Positions 1 through 15,000 of a stretch of 64,000 nucleotides of DNA are shown one piece after another. This stretch comes from Hymenoscyphus infarciens (taxonomy: Eukaryota; Ascomycota; Leotiomycetes; Helotiales; Helotiaceae), in contig LLCB01000260.1 in assembly GCA_001414345.1 (NCBI GenBank), forward strand, positions 17,970-81,969, written 5' to 3'. A model generated the notes under the pieces. That model saw only the letters and a program-made list of their open reading frames with translations, was not told the DNA's origin and searched no databases. How positions within the stretch are numbered: position 1 is the stretch's first letter; each line of letters begins with the position of its first letter. The position numbers were made by a program, and so were the translations under genes.

Positions 1-3000
1 AGCTTTATTCTCTTAAAGAGGCTTTATAATATTATTATTCTATTTAGTATTTCTATTCTCTTAAGAAGACTTTATAGTATTACTAGCTTACTTATTTTCT
101 TAAAAAGGCTTTAAGATATTAATATTTTACTTAATACTAGGCTTTATAGTATTAATATTTAGTTTAGTATTATTATTCTTTATAAGAGAGCTTATAGTAT
201 TATTATTCTACTAGGGATTTAAATAAGCTTTAATAGTATTACTATTCTACTTAATATCTAGAAGAGGTTTAGTTATAGCTCTATCTTTAAGAGTATTTTT
301 AGTAACTAAATTTAAAATAGTTAATTCTAGAATTAAATTTATTAGTATATAAGTATTAAAGTTCTAAGATAAACTTATTAATTAGTTTTATAATAAGACT
401 CTAATATTAGCTTATTAAAAAACAAGATATCTAAACTTTAAGTTAAGAACTAATATCTTTATAAGCGTCTATAATAATATCCTCTTCTTCTTATTTCTTA
501 TTCTTCTCTTTCTCTTTTTTAATCTTCTCCTCTTTTTCTTTTTTAATTTTATTAGCTTTACTAGCTTTACTAGCACCTTTAATACTACTCTTAAAACTAA
601 TCTTATTATTATTAAGATTGTCTTTAATAACTATAACTTTACTAGTCTACTTATTAAGAGCTATCTTAGCTTTAAATTTTTTCTAATAGTAGTTACTCTT
701 AGTATTAAAGAAGGTATATTTATTAAAAGCATCTTTAGCTATAGTAGTAAAAGTATATACTAGTCTTATTAAAAGTAGCTACTAAATCGTAGAGTTATAA
801 GCTAGATTTTTAATCTAGGTTATTATCTTAATTTTCTAAATATAATTTTAGATTTCTAAAAAGGAGGTCTTATTACTATATAATAAATACTAAGTAGTAT
901 ACTTTTTAGCCTAAATAATTACTCTAAAAATATTACTATAGTATTTAGTAGAATAAGTATTAGAATACTCTTAATAAAGTCTTAAAATAGAGATTTAGGC
1001 TAGTTACTAAAGTAACTTATTATTAAGAGTAGTAATATTATTAAGAGTAAGCTATTTTCGCTAATTAGAGCTAAGTTATAAAAATAGTATATATATCTAA
1101 GAATTAACTATAGGCTCTAATAGAGTAAACTTATAAGCTTTAGTCTTATGTTTACTCTTAGGCTTAGAGAGATCCTTATCTTTAGATTTAATACTACTCT
1201 ACGCCTTCCTTATAGTAATCTTAATATACTTAATTTACCTTCTAATAGAACAAAGATAGGCTAGAAAGATAGTATAATATAAAACTAATTCGCTACTCTT
1301 ACTCTTATTAACCTTACTCTTATTAATCTTACTCTTATTAACCTTACTCTTATTAATCTTACTCTTATTAACCTTACTCTTATTACTCTTACTCTTATTA
1401 CTTTTAATATTCTTATTATACTTCTAGCCTATTTTAGACTTCTAACGCTTATTAGGTTTCTCGCTCTTTATAGTAGACTTTTTATACTTAGTAGAAGTCT
1501 AGGATCTTAATTTTTAGTAATATTCTCTTTAAAGGTTAGTATTAAGAGGTACTATACTAAGGAATATAAGGCTCTAATTAAGCTTATTTAGATTAGTAGG
1601 TATATTATACTTATAAAGGTTAGGATTATTTATAATCTACTAGAGCTAGTTTATATTAGCTAGAAGAGTTTAGTATTTATACTACTAAATTATAAGCTTA
1701 TTATATCTAGAGTATAAGAATACTAAGATAAATATAAGTATTAGACTACTAAATTTATATAAAGAGAGAGGTTAGTAGCCTAGTAGCCTAAGCTAGGGTC
1801 TCTACTCTAGTACGTAATTTAGACTAGGAGTCTTAAGGTATATTCTAACCTTTATATAAGTTATAACTCTATACCTCCTATCTACTTTCTTATATAGATC
1901 TATTACTACTCTTAGTATTATACTTTTATAGATCTCTTATAAAACTCTCTAATATTAGATAGTACTATTTTAACTAAGTATACTACTACTATACTACTAT
2001 ATAATTAATATAGTATATACTCTTTATAGCTATATATCTAGTAAGAATCTTACTCTTAGAATAGACTTATTCTATCTCTAAGATTATTAAGACATTCTAG
2101 TCTACTAATAGCTATTCTCTTATATATAAAGACCTATCCTTTACTAAACCTCTAGAATTAGAGAGTTAGACATTAGTAGATTTTGCTTTATAATATAAAA
2201 AGAACTCTAAAGTATATTTTACTATCTTTATAATTAAAATTTATAAGTTATAACTAATAAGTATAACTAGAAACCCTTATTATTTTCTATTAGAATACCT
2301 ACTACGACTTTAACTATAACTTATATTACTACTTATAGACTTATTATAACTACTTAAGATAAAATCATAACTTCTATAACTTATATTATAAACGTTATTA
2401 TAACTTCTATTACTATAAACACTCTTATAAATACTCTTATAATAACTCGGTTTATAAATATAATTACACCTACTACTATAACTAAGTATACTAGTATAGA
2501 GTTATAAATACTAACTACTAAGTATTATTATACTCTCTTTAAAACTTAAAACTACTTATATATACCTTCTCCTACCTTATTCTTTTTAATATAATATTAA
2601 TTAATTATCTTATCTTAGCTAGATATAGATATAGATAATTCTTCTAATAAATTAACTAACGAATTTATACTAGTAGAGGAGTTTCCTATAGTCTTATTAC
2701 TAATTAAATAGAAGTTATTATTAAATTAGTAGAGTATTAGTAGAATTAACTTTTCCTTTATATATATAAAGAGATCTTTAAGCTTTATAAACTTTACTTA
2801 GATATATATAAATAATATTTTTATTACTATCTACTAATATATATTACTTTTATATAAGACCTCTATATATAATAAGATCAGATCGTCTACTTCTAAATTA
2901 CTTAGTATTATTAAATTAAAGAAGAGTCTATCTATATTACTTATTTTATCTATATTCTTAAAAGTACTTAAGTAGTAATAGGCTTATATCTACTATAAGA

Positions 3001-3960
3001 AGGAATTAGATACTATAGTTATAAAGAGTAAGTAGTATTATTAGTAAACGTTAGAGTATAAATATATAACTTAAATAAAAAGTATAAAAAGACTCTATAA
3101 TAAAGCAGTTACCTAGTAAACCTATATTAAGAAGATAGTAGAGGAGGCTAAGATAGTAGAGAAAGCTAAGATAGTAGAGTAGGCTTATTAATAAAATGCC
3201 TATTATAGCCTTTTTCTTCTTTATACTTATTTTACTTTAATACTTTAATACTCTTATTAAACTTTCTACTTTATTTTTATATACTCTCTTTATTTAATAT
3301 ACTTTATAAGTGTTCTAGAGTTATAAGATTATATCTATTATTACTTTAATACTTCCTTAGTTATTATTTATAGTTATAGTCTTTATAAGGTTCTCTAGTA
3401 CTCTTTTTATAGTTAGCTTTATAAATAGAAAGGAGAGAGGAAGGTGCTTTCTCTTTCTTTCTTTATAATTAGTCTTAGGAAAGAGAGTATCTAAGCTACT
3501 ATACTATTTAATTTTTATATTAAATAAGAGAAGTATCTTATAAGTAAGTAAGAAAATAGAATTAATTTTAATATAATTTAGTATAAGCCTCTAGTTATAA
3601 ATTAATATTAGTTAAGAATAAAGTCTCTTTATATATTATTAGTAATAATTTATAATATTTATAATTATAATATTTCCTCTAAAGTAGGTCTAGATTACTA
3701 AATACTTTAATATACTAACTCTTTAATATTAAAATCATTTCTAGCTTACTACTCTATTATAAGCTTATATAGTACTAAGTTAAATCCACCTTTAAAATAG
3801 CTTCTTCTACTAAAATATTATATTAGACTTAGTATAGTATTCTTATAATTACTACTATATAAGCTATTAAGTATTAGTAGTAGTATTATATTATTATAAC
3901 TCCTCTTTTTAATAGCCTTCTTAGTATATTAGTAGATTAGCTTCTAAAGTTTTAAAGATT
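1..3960. repeat. RIP-saturated AT-rich repeat DNA, no intact gene
   Basis: Extremely AT-rich DNA in which TG and CA dinucleotides are almost missing while TA and CT/AG are abundant, as expected when repeat-induced point mutation has converted nearly all CpA to TpA. All six frames are full of stops. Ghosts of coding sequence remain, for example long pyrimidine-rich tracts near 480-560 that would read as Lys/Glu-rich on the minus strand. A 15-bp tandem repeat of the type CTTACTCTTATTAAC runs at about 1291-1415. The element family cannot be recognised. The first 300 bases are a loose repetition of a TTAAGAGGCTTTATAGTATTA-like unit. Confidence 0.8.
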
Positions 3961-3969
3961 TTCTTCTAT

Positions 3970-4981
3970 TTACTATTATTTAAGTAAATCTTATACTAAA
4001 GTCTCTTATTTAGTAAATCTTTTACTTAAAAACTATTAACTTTAATAAGTACTTTAATCTTATTAAAGTAAATTATAAAATCTTATACTTAAGCTTCTAT
4101 TTTAGTAAATCTTTTACTTAAATCTCTACTTTAGTAAATCTTTTACTTAGAAACTATTAACTTTAATATATATTTTAATCTTATTTAAGTAAATATTATA
4201 CTTAAGTTTCTTATTTAAGCTTTTACTTAAGTAAATCTTTTACTTAAAAACTATTAACTTTAGTAAAGTAAAATCTTATACTTAAGTTTCTCTTTTAATA
4301 AATCTTTTACTTAAGCTTCTACTTTAGTAAATCTTTTACCTAAAAACTATAATAAAGTATAAAATCTTATACTTAAGTTTCTCTTTTAGTAAATCTTTTA
4401 CTTAAATCTCTACTTTAGTAAATCTTTTACTTAAATCTCTACTTTAGTAAATCTTTTATATACTTAAAAACTATTAACTTTAGTAAGTACTTTAATCTTA
4501 TTAAAGTAAATTATAAAATCTTTAGTAAATCTTTTATTTAAATCTCTACTTTAGTAAATCTTTTACTTAAAAACTATTAACTTTAGTAAAATCTTATACT
4601 TAAGTTTCTCTTTTAGTAAATCTTTTACTTAAGCTTTTACTTTAGTAAATCTTTTACTTAAAAACTATAGTAAAGTATAAAATCTTATACTTAAGTTTCT
4701 CTTTTAGTAAATCTTTTACTTAAATCTCTCTTTTAGTAAATCTTTTACTTAAATCTCTACTTTAGTAAATCTTTTATATACTTAAAAACTATTAACTTTA
4801 GTAAGTACTTTAATCTTATTAAAGTAAATTATAAAATCTTATACTTAAGCTTCTATTTTAGTAAATCTTTTACTTAAATCTCTACTTTAGTAAATCTTTT
4901 ACTTAAAAACTATTAACTTTAGTATATATTTTAATCTTATTTAAGTAAATTTTATACTTAAGTTTCCTTAAAAACTATTAA
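3970..4981. repeat. Minisatellite block A
   Basis: Tandem, slightly variable units of about 25-35 bp built on TTTAGTAAATCTTTTACTTA, with spacers such as AAATCTCTACT, AAAAACTATTAAC and AAGTTTCTC. The core AGTAAATCTTTTACT is an inverted repeat (AGTAAA/TTTACT, three-base loop), so every unit can fold. The block is interrupted at 4981 by a copia retrotransposon and continues as block B after 11219; the two were one array before the insertion. Confidence 0.85.
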
Positions 4982-5157
4982 TATCGGTATATATATATTT
5001 AAGAGGTAAATAGCGATTCAGATTAGTATACGTGGGTACACGTACTTCTTGCTTAAGAGCTACTTAAGTAGGCATTATAGCTAGCTTTACTTAGTATATA
5101 CGAATAATAATACAACTCTTTTTATATCGCTTTTATAACTATAAAGTTATACTAATA
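4982..5157 (+). repeat. 5' LTR of the copia element
   Basis: This 176-bp repeat matches 11044-11219. The two LTRs differ almost only by transitions, for example CAGATTAGTATACG here against CGGATTAGTACACG in the 3' copy, which is the RIP pattern. The left end has mutated from TGTTAG (seen in the 3' copy) to TATCGG. Confidence 0.9.
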
Positions 5158-8100
5158 CTAATTAGTAAACACATAGATCAGATACTCAATTACTTTATAT
5201 ATTTCTACTATAGGTATACTTATATAAAAGTAAACTTAATATTACTAGTAGACTCCCCTTCTCTAATTATAACTCCTTCTACTATTTAATAACTTTTTAA
5301 CAACATACTATAAACACTTCTTAAGATAGGAAGCGCTAATTATAAATATCGACTCCTTACTAACCTCCTTTTATCTACTAAGATAATTCATACTCCCTAA
5401 GACACTTATTCACCTAAAACCTAAATTATCTTTTATCTACTAAGTAGAGTATAAACAGACTTTTAACAATATCTAAATTTAATTTAAACAACATAATAAC
5501 AACACCTATAATATAATAGACTTACTAATATCGATTCTAATAACTTTAGAAGCCTTAACTTTAACATTGACTTTAGTACTAAAATAGGCCTTAAAGCTAG
5601 CACTAAAGCTAAAGTCGATATAGACAGAAGAGACGATTTTTACTACTGAAAAAGAAGAGGAGTATACTAAAAGAGAGAATAAAGACCTTCTTCTTTAGAA
5701 CGAATTTTAAGTAAACTTTAAAGAATAAGATTAAGATAAATTTACTAAAATCCACTAATCTACTACTACTAAGTTATAATAAATACTTTATAGAAGAGGT
5801 ATATAAGTTAAGATAGATAGATATAAGATACTTATATCTTAAGCACTATATAATACTACTACTAAGGTTAACTAAACTAAGTAGTTAGACAAAGAATTAA
5901 AAGATATAGTATTAAGAGGAGCTAGGACTAAAGACTTTAGTTCCTGTTATAAATATATATTAAAACACGTTAAAAGATAATAAAAGCTGTAGTAATAATA
6001 TCTATAACCTCTATAACCTCTATAACCTTTATAACCTCTATAATAATAACCTCTAGCTAAAAATATTACTTAAAATACTTAATTTAAGATAAAGGCTAGA
6101 GATAAAGCTTTATAAGCATCTATTATATAATAATAATAACTAATACCTTCGACAACTATCCTACTAACTAAAAGAAAAGACCTAAGCGATCTAGCACGAC
6201 CTCTAATCTAACCTTTAAGTCTACTAAAAGATAACTAGACCTCCTTCTTTATATTCTATTAATTTAGCGAAGATACTAGTAATAATAATTTTAATAATGC
6301 CTCTAAGTATCTAGAACATAATTAGCAATAAGATAATTATAGTAGAAGGCTACTAGTATAAACAAATACAGTATATTTTAAAGATAAATTACCTTCTTAA
6401 AGTTTAAAGAGTTAAGACTACTCTTATATATTAGACACCTTTATAAAAGTATATAAGAACGATTAAAAGTATAATAGAAAAGAAGATAACTTTATAATTA
6501 AAGTCATAATATTCAAAGACATATATAAGAGAAGTAGGGTATTATTAGCGATTTACTCTCTTACCTTCTCTACTATACTAAAAGGTAATACTTTAAATTA
6601 CTTCTATACTATACTTTTTAACAAAAACAATAATTAATCTTTTAAAGTTTTATCTATATCTATATAATAATACTTTAAAGATAAACTTTATAAAAGAGGC
6701 TAATTATCTAAGTAGAATAATATTAATTTATAAGAAATAATTTAAATAACTAAAGTATTAATATCAAGCTCTTTTAAGGATATGTTATTAAGACTTAATT
6801 TACTAAGATTTTCCCTCTCTACTGATTTTCATACTAACAGTTAATTTTTAAATAAGCTAATTTTAGTGTATAAAAAAGTCCTAGATTATACTATTATAAT
6901 ATTAACCTTATCTTAAGACTCTTTAATTTCTAATACTATTACCTTTCTATAAAGTTTAATCTAATTATATATAAAAGTCTACCTAGAGATAGTTATAAAC
7001 GAAACTATAATAACTAAAAAACACTTCTATAAGAGTAGATAATATAATATAAATAAATTTAGTAATATAGATTAATATAAGAAGAAGAGGATATATTATA
7101 TATATAGAAAGGATAACTATTTATCTTAGGATTATAGTTAAAAAGAGTAAGACTGTCACTTTACTAAATAGACTAATAAGAATTCTAGACACTTTAAAGG
7201 CAAGTAAGATAGGTATACCAGAAAGGTATATAATATAAACATAGCATATACTTAAGGTATATAAGAGAAGGAGTTATTAAAGACACTTTATACTATTACT
7301 CTATTAAAAGAAGATAGTTACTTATTAAACACTAGCTTAGATAATAAAGTTATCTATTATAACATTACTTTTATAGGATTTATTAATAATTTAAATACTA
7401 AATAACTTACTATAAATTTAATAAGTTTAGTATAAAAATATACTATCGATGGATATATCCTACAAAACCTAAATAACCTAAATAACACTTCTAATATTAT
7501 ATATAAATTTATAAAGGAGGTGTTTATAATAATAGCTAAAAGATATATAAAAAAGAACTTCTTTAGCGTAATAATCAATACTAGAGTAGCTTAAAAGTTA
7601 AGTATAGAATATAACCAATATCTTACGTATATTAGACTTATTAAAAGCGTCTTAATTAATAAAAGTACAAAGAGTTAATTCAACATCTAGTTTAGTAAGG
7701 GATATATTCTATTTTTAGGATCGATAATAGTTAATATACTAATTAGAAGAGCTAAATTCTATATAGTATAATCTAATACCCTTTTTATCCTTTATATTAA
7801 TAATATAGATAACTTGAATATTACCTTAAATAATCTTTAAAATATACTTATCTAAGAGAATAAGAAAAGAACAGAAGTTAAAAGGTTCTTTATTATATAA
7901 CGATTTAGACACCCTTTTCTACTCTAAGATAAAGTTATATATAACTTCATATAAGAGTACTTAACTTTTCTTATAGATATTAATATTCAACAACTTCACA
8001 GGCGATTTAGCTACTTATTAGTACTAAGATTATAATATATACTAGAAAGAGCTAGGTATTATATTAACTAAAGCATTCTTTAATATCTCGCTAAATTTTG

Positions 8101-11043
8101 CGAATACTATTAAAAGCATAGAAGTTTACCTAGCCGATTTAAGTTTACTCTTTATAATAACCTTAAATTTAATTATAGTGTTTTAATTAATACTTTCTTT
8201 CTTAATAAGCAGGCAGTCTTATACTATATAGACGAAGTAATAAGGTATTAAGTAGATAACTTTTTACTAGATATAAAAGCAACAACTATATAGGAGGTTT
8301 TTTAAAGATATTAGATTAATATATATCTTAGACCTCTTAATTATATTATTATAGATACTAGGACAAACTTTATTAGAAAGGACTTTGTATACTCTGTTAC
8401 TAGAATAGGTACTATAGTAAAAACTGTACTAGTTAAGATATATAATTTAATTAGTATAGTAGAACGTTACTATAGATTGATTTAATAGGTATATAATATT
8501 ATATATAAACAAGAGCTATATCTCTTATAAAGTTTAACACTTTAAATAGCCTTTAAAGTAATTAATAATATAGTAAGCTTAAATAGACTAGTCTCTACTC
8601 TATTAGTATATAGAGTATATACTTAAATAACCGTATCTAACGCATCTTTACAACCGATTTCTACAAGGTTTAAAACTTATAAAAAGGCTACTTAAGAGGT
8701 ATAAAAGTAGATTATATCTCGTTAAGTTAAAGAAGCTCTTAATATATAAAATAGACTAATTAACTAAGTTAAGAACTTACTCTTAAATTTAGACGTTTTA
8801 GTATAAAGAGAGTATATAAAGTCTTAGATAAGACCTTTTATCTTTTAAGGAATCGAAAATAAGAACTATATTATAGTACTACTAAGTAGTCTTATAAAGT
8901 TTTAATCTACAGTTATAAAGTTATACTTTATTAAAACTTTTAAAACTTTTAGAATAGTACTAGTAACTAAGAAAGTTTCTAACATAGCATTGTCTAAAAT
9001 AATACTATAATCCTATAAAAAAGGAGGAACTTTTAAGTAATAGAGTAGATAGAAAGTAGACTAAAGTAACTAAGATATTAAATAATATTTACCTTTCCTC
9101 TAATACTAACTTTAATAGTTATAAATCTACTAAAACACTAATATTCTAGAAACTATACTAGAACCTCTCTAGAAGCGTAGACGTAAATAGCTCTAAAAGT
9201 ATTTAAGACTTTTAAATAGGTCTTTTAAAGTATTATTCTAATAGTTAGACACTTTTATAGACGATTTTAACTATATTACTCTTAAAGATGTTAAAACTTT
9301 TCTTACTAATTTAAGTAAACCTTATAACGTTGAAGTATTTATAGTTAATAATAGTATAGTATATATTAAGTTATAATAAAAGGAGATTAATAGATTAACT
9401 AATTAAGGTGTTTTTAAGATTATTACTTAAAAGGAGTTACCTCTTAATACTAGAATATTTAGATTATACTTTATAAATAATATTAAATTTAAAGGTATAA
9501 TACTTATTTTTACGAAGTTAAGATTAGTTATCTAAGTATATAATAATACTAGGAAGTCGCTAGTCCTTACCTAGGCGCCTACTATTTAAAGAGTGAGCTA
9601 GAGAATAATCCTTATACTTATTATAATACTTCTAAGCTTACGAGTATTTATTTAAGATATTATATAAATATATATATAATTGTTAACCGACTTAAATTAG
9701 AAATTCTTTATACGCCCTCTTAAAGGTTATCCCTAATAAGAAGATATATTCTTTAAGGTAATTAGACTACTATATAGTATTCTAGAAGCTAGTAATTACT
9801 AGTTTATAACGTACTATAAATACTATATTATAAGGCTTATAATAGAATAGTCAACTTTTAACCCCTATCTTTTATACACTAAATTATACTAGTATAATAA
9901 GTAAGCAAAGTTAGATACCCCTTTTAGTATAGTAGGCCTTTAAACTAATAATACTCTTATACTCGCTAATAATGCTTTTACTAACAAAGAAGAGCTTACT
10001 ATTAACAAAGCCAGATTTATGTCTAAGGAGAGAGAAGAGCTTACTATTAACTATCTAATTAAATTTAATAGAAGGCTAATTACTAAGTATTATAACAGCT
10101 CTATATCTCTTACTTAGGATTACGTAAAATACTTAGATTTAGTATAAAAGGCTCTATCTAAGATATTTAATATAAAAGAGATATCATATATAGTAGACAC
10201 TAAAGATTAATATATTACTTAACATACTAGAGGGGTATACTTAGCTATAGTATCTTAGCCTAAGGTCGCTTTTAACTTATTATATACTACTTAAACTATT
10301 AATCCTTAAGATGATAATATTTTACTTCTTAATAAGCGAATTTAATAGTAAATTAACAATCCCTTAAAAGGACTTAAATTCGTTAAATTAGATAAGTCTT
10401 CTCTAAAGTTATATACCTTTACTAACGGATTATTTGCTAATAATAAGGACTTATCGTTATAAATCAACTATATTATTACGCTTATAAATAAGGATAATAA
10501 TACTAACATTTTGCATTAGTCTTCTACTAAGTATAAGAGAGTTACTTATAACGTTTTAGCATTAGAATTATATACTATAAGCTCTAGATTTAATACCGTA
10601 GCCTTAATTAAATCAACTCTTAAAAGTATCCTAGGATTTAAGATTCTACTTATAGCATATACTAATTCGAAGTCTATCTATAAATATATAGCCAAATTAG
10701 GTATAACTAAAGAGAAGCGATTAATAATTGATGTTATATACTTATAAGAGACGTATAAGTTAAGAGAAATTGATAAGATTAAATAGATTAACGGCAGGAG
10801 TAACCCTGTTAATACTATAACTAAAAAGGGTTGCCACGATGTCTTACAAAAGCTAATTAATATAAACAAGCTAGATATTAAGCTTATGGAATAGGTAGAA
10901 CAAAATAAGAGATAATAAAGGATAGAAATAGAGCCTCCTTATTAGTCGAGGACAGAGAATGAAGGGCTCTAATTAGTTAGATTAGATAAGAGATTTTAAT
11001 AACTTTTAGAGTATTAACTTCTATTGTTTTAAAGAAGTACTAG

Positions 11044-11219
11044 TGTTAGTATATATATATTCAAGGGGTAAATAGCGATTCGGATTAGTACACGTAGGTA
11101 CACGTGCTTCTCGCTTAAGGGCTACTTAAGTAGGCATCGTAGCTAGCTTTACTCGGTATATACGAACGATAATACAACTCTTTTTGCATCGCTTTTATAA
11201 CCATAAAGTCATACTAATA
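11044..11219 (+). repeat. 3' LTR of the copia element
   Basis: The 176-bp LTR starts TGTTAG and ends CTAATA, probably CTAACA before mutation, giving 6-bp terminal inverted repeats. It is the better preserved of the two LTRs. It is followed directly by the ATTAA target duplication and minisatellite block B. Confidence 0.9.
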
Positions 11220-11224
11220 ATTAA

Positions 11225-12060
11225 CTTTAGTAAAGTAAAATCTTATACTTAAGTTTCTCTTTTAGTAAATCTTTTACTTAAGCTTTTACTTTAATAAATC
11301 TTTTATTTAAAAACTATTAACTTTAATAAGTACTTTAATCTTATTTAAGTAAAGTATAAAATCTTATACTTAAGTTTCTCTTTTAGTAAATCTTTTATAT
11401 ACTTAAAAACTATTAACTTTAATAAGTACTTTAATCTTATTAAAGTAAATTATAAAATCTTATACTTAAGCTTCTATTTTAGTAAATCTTTTACTTAAAT
11501 CTCTATTTTAGTAAATCTTTTACTTAAAAACTATTAATTTTAGTATATATTTTAATCTTATTTAAGTAAATTTTATACTTAAGTTTTCTATTTAAGCTTT
11601 TACTTAAGTAAATCTTTTACTTAAAAACTATTAACTTTAGTAAAGTAAAATCTTATACTTAAGTTTCTCTTTTAGTAAATCTTTTACTTAAATCTCTACT
11701 TTAGTAAATCTTTTACTTAAAAACTATTAACTTTAATAAGTATTTTAATCTTATTTAAGTAAATCTTATATATAAGTTTTTCTTTTAATAAATCTTTTAC
11801 TTAAATCTCTATTTTAGTAAATCTTTTACTTAAATCTCTACTTTAGTAAATCTTTTACTTAAAAACTATTAACTTTTTTTAATCTTATTTAAGTAAATCT
11901 TATATATAAGTTTCTCTTTTAGTAAATCTTTTATTTAAGCCTTTATTTTAGTTAATCTTTTATTAATATATTATTCTCTCTTTTAATATATCTTTTACTA
12001 AAACCTTTATTAAAGTAAATCCTTTATAATTATTTAATAGATCTTTTACTTAAGTATTAA
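11225..12060. repeat. Minisatellite block B
   Basis: Continuation of the TTTAGTAAATCTTTTACTTA minisatellite after the copia insertion, with the same spacer variants as block A. The array decays after about 11980 into imperfect units and ordinary AT-rich sequence. Confidence 0.85.
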
Positions 12061-15000
12061 AAAAATAAGTAGATATTAAACTATTATTAAAGAGTTATAT
12101 ATACTTTCTATCTTAAAAAAACCTACTCTAAAGCTTAGAATATTTCTTAAAAAGCCTTTTCTATTATTTTTAATAGTAGTATTATTAAACTATAGGTATT
12201 TTATAAAGAATTATAATACTTAACTATTATACCTTTATTACTTAAATAAGTATTATATAGAAATTCTTATATTTACCTCTTTCTTAAAAGGATTTAATAT
12301 CATTTCTATATAATATATATAAATACTTATAATACTAGTTTAGTATTTTTAAATTCTAATTAGACTATATATTTAAAAGATATAAAACTCTAATAGAAAT
12401 AAAAGTATTAAAATATATATAATATTCTTATCTTTACTACTCTTATTAGCCTCGTTCTTAAAAAGAGCCTCTTTATTATATTTTTATTATAAATTCTTAT
12501 TACTTTTATTATTTTCTTCTTTATTACTATTATTATCTTAATTTATAGTTAATAGAGTTTAGAGATAAAATTATAATATAATAAATATACTAGAATTATT
12601 TACTAACTTTTAGATTTTATATCTTTTATTATTATTAAATTAGTTTATAAATTATTCTAGTTATATTATAATATTATTAAAAGTAGCCTTTATTATAGAG
12701 TAAGCCTTCTCTTATTTAATCTTAAATCTAAAGATAGATAAGTACTAGGCTTATATTTCTAGTAAAAAAACAACGTTGCCTTTCTTACCTTTAATTATAT
12801 ATTTTTTTACTACTATACTAATACGTTTAGCCTTCTAGACTAATTACTACTAGAGAGTATCTCTTATAGTTTTATTATATTATAGGTCTTTATAGCTAGT
12901 TACTCTTTAGAGACTATATAGAGTATTTTTACCTAAAAAATAACTACTTACTATAGCTTTAAGGCTAGGAAGAGTAAGGGTTTTAGTAATCTAAAAGATA
13001 TAAGCTAGAAGAGTATTTATATTAGTAACTTTATTATAAGATATATTAATACCTCTTAAAAGAGTAGTAATATTAATACTTATAAGAGAATATATTTCTA
13101 AGTTATAGAGTAGAAAAATGTCTAATAATTTAATTTTCTCTTTTTAATCTTTACTTAATTAATAAAAGAGTACTAAGATCTAGTAATAGTTATATAAAGA
13201 GGCTTACTCTAGTTAGTTATAATAACTTAAATAGCTTACTTATTAAGAAGTAGGCGTTAAGTAAAATATAGGAATAATAAAGTATAACTACTATTTATTA
13301 TATAAAGTATTACTATCTTCCTCTCCTCTTTCTCCTATTTTACTCTTAGAATTATTTATATCTAATATAGCCTATTCTCTCTCCTTCCTCTTCTTAGATA
13401 CCTTTAATTATAACCGTTTTTGCTTCTAAGTCTTACTTAAACTAACCTTAAAAAGACTAATACCTTTAATTCCTTACTTAATATTATACGTATTAATAAG
13501 AGCTTTATAAATAAAAAGAAAGAGATATTATTTATAGGTTATAAATATAGTAGATATACCTCTTATCTATCTAATATTTATATCTATATCTATATTTATA
13601 TAGACTATTAGCTTAGATTTTATAATTTCTATAGATATTACTAGCTATTTAGTATTAGCTAGAGTTTAATATATATATACTAAGGGTACGTAAAACTAGT
13701 AAGATCTTTAATAGATCTTTATAATAACTTTTAGATTTTTAACAGAGTTAGTAATCTACTATTAGTTCCTATAAGTACTAGGATATTCTAAAGTTATAGG
13801 TTTCTCTAATTATTACTTATACTAAAGGGATTAAAAAAGATTATAGAAATAAAAAAAGGTATTAACTTACTAGAATTACTTATAAGTTATAGTATTTATT
13901 ACTATTATAGTATTAAAATCTAATACTATAATAGTAATAAATACTAAAACTTATATTTATATTAAAGAGATTAAAAAAAGATTATAGAAATAATTAACTT
14001 ACTATAACTTACTAATAACTCTAGTAAGATACTATATCTTATTCTTACTAGTAGCTATAATTAGTAGATAGTAATAAGCTTATTTTCTCTTATATCTCTC
14101 TTCTAATTAGATTATTTAATTATACTTTATATCTAAAAGCTTTAGATATAAATACTTAAAACTTAGTCTTATTTCCTTCTACTTCCTACTAATAGTATAT
14201 CTATTATATAATATTATTTTAGAAGAGACCTTCTTTATAAGTAAACTCTTAAATAATACTCTATATAGTATTTCCTTACTACTCTCTACTACTTCTTAAT
14301 AATACTAAAGCTTATTATCTTAGGATTTATAAGATATCTATTACCTTTTCTAGTCCTTTTAGTACTAGCTTATCTAATACTAAAACCTTTAAATATATAG
14401 TCTAGTATTTTAATAAAATTAAGAACTATATTAATTAGTTTTATATTCTATATAAGGATATATAAGAATTCGACCTCCTCTACTTAGAAGTATATTATTT
14501 TAGGTTACTATTTAATAAATCTTTATATTTTTTAAATAAAATATCTCTTTTACTTATACTTTAGAGGTAATAGGTTAATCTTAGTACTTTATATTTTATT
14601 AAAATCTAGTATATTTAAACTAAGATTAGGTTTTCTATAAATATAAGAGATCTTATAGTTCTAATATAATACTATATACTTCTTAGTAAAGTAGGTTTTA
14701 ATAATCTAAAGTATAATATAACTATCTATAATCTCTTAAAGAGTAAGGTTAGATATAAGCTTAAGAATTAGAAGGCTTATTTATAATTAGTAGGTTTATA
14801 TTTTATATACTTAACTTCTATTTATAAAAGTAAGCTAATTATATTCTTATATAGGAATTAGCTTTTTACTATTACTCTAATCTATTAACTTTTTATCTAA
14901 AATATAATTTTACCTAAGCTTATTAGGTTTTAGAAGACAACGTTATTAATAAGAAATAAGTAAAGGCGTTTTATAATATTAAGTTAATTCTTAGAGTAGT

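Larger units (their letters stand above)
4982..11219 (+). mobile_element. Complete Ty1/copia LTR retrotransposon, RIP-inactivated
   Basis: The 6238-bp element is bounded by two 176-bp LTRs and flanked by the 5-bp duplication ATTAA (4977-4981 and 11220-11224). It sits inside the minisatellite. Degraded coding sequence on the plus strand follows fungal copia pol order. The end of the reverse transcriptase region is at about 9900-10010. The RNase H region, with its 'FANNKDL', 'KRVT' and 'ALELY' motifs, is at about 10200-10700. The usual C-terminal segment with 'EKRLIID' and 'INGRSNPVNTITK' follows at 10700-10900. In-frame TAA/TAG codons replace glutamines throughout, so no protein can be made. 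It keeps more CpA, CpG and TpG than its surroundings, so it is younger or less mutated. Upstream gag/integrase parts are too degraded to delimit. A CTCTATAACC-type 10-bp repeat lies at about 5999-6055. Confidence 0.9.

Noticed and set aside
3970..4981. Repeat-spacer pattern resembling a CRISPR array
   Set aside because: Eukaryotic context; the spacers are themselves repeated and variable in length, so this is a minisatellite.
7357..7578. Hydrophobic minus-strand frame inside the copia element
   Set aside because: AT-rich DNA read backwards gives Ile/Leu/Phe/Tyr-rich frames by chance; the element is coded on the plus strand.
10678..10869. Short hydrophobic minus-strand frame near the copia 3' end
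   Set aside because: Lies opposite the readable pol C-terminus of the plus strand.
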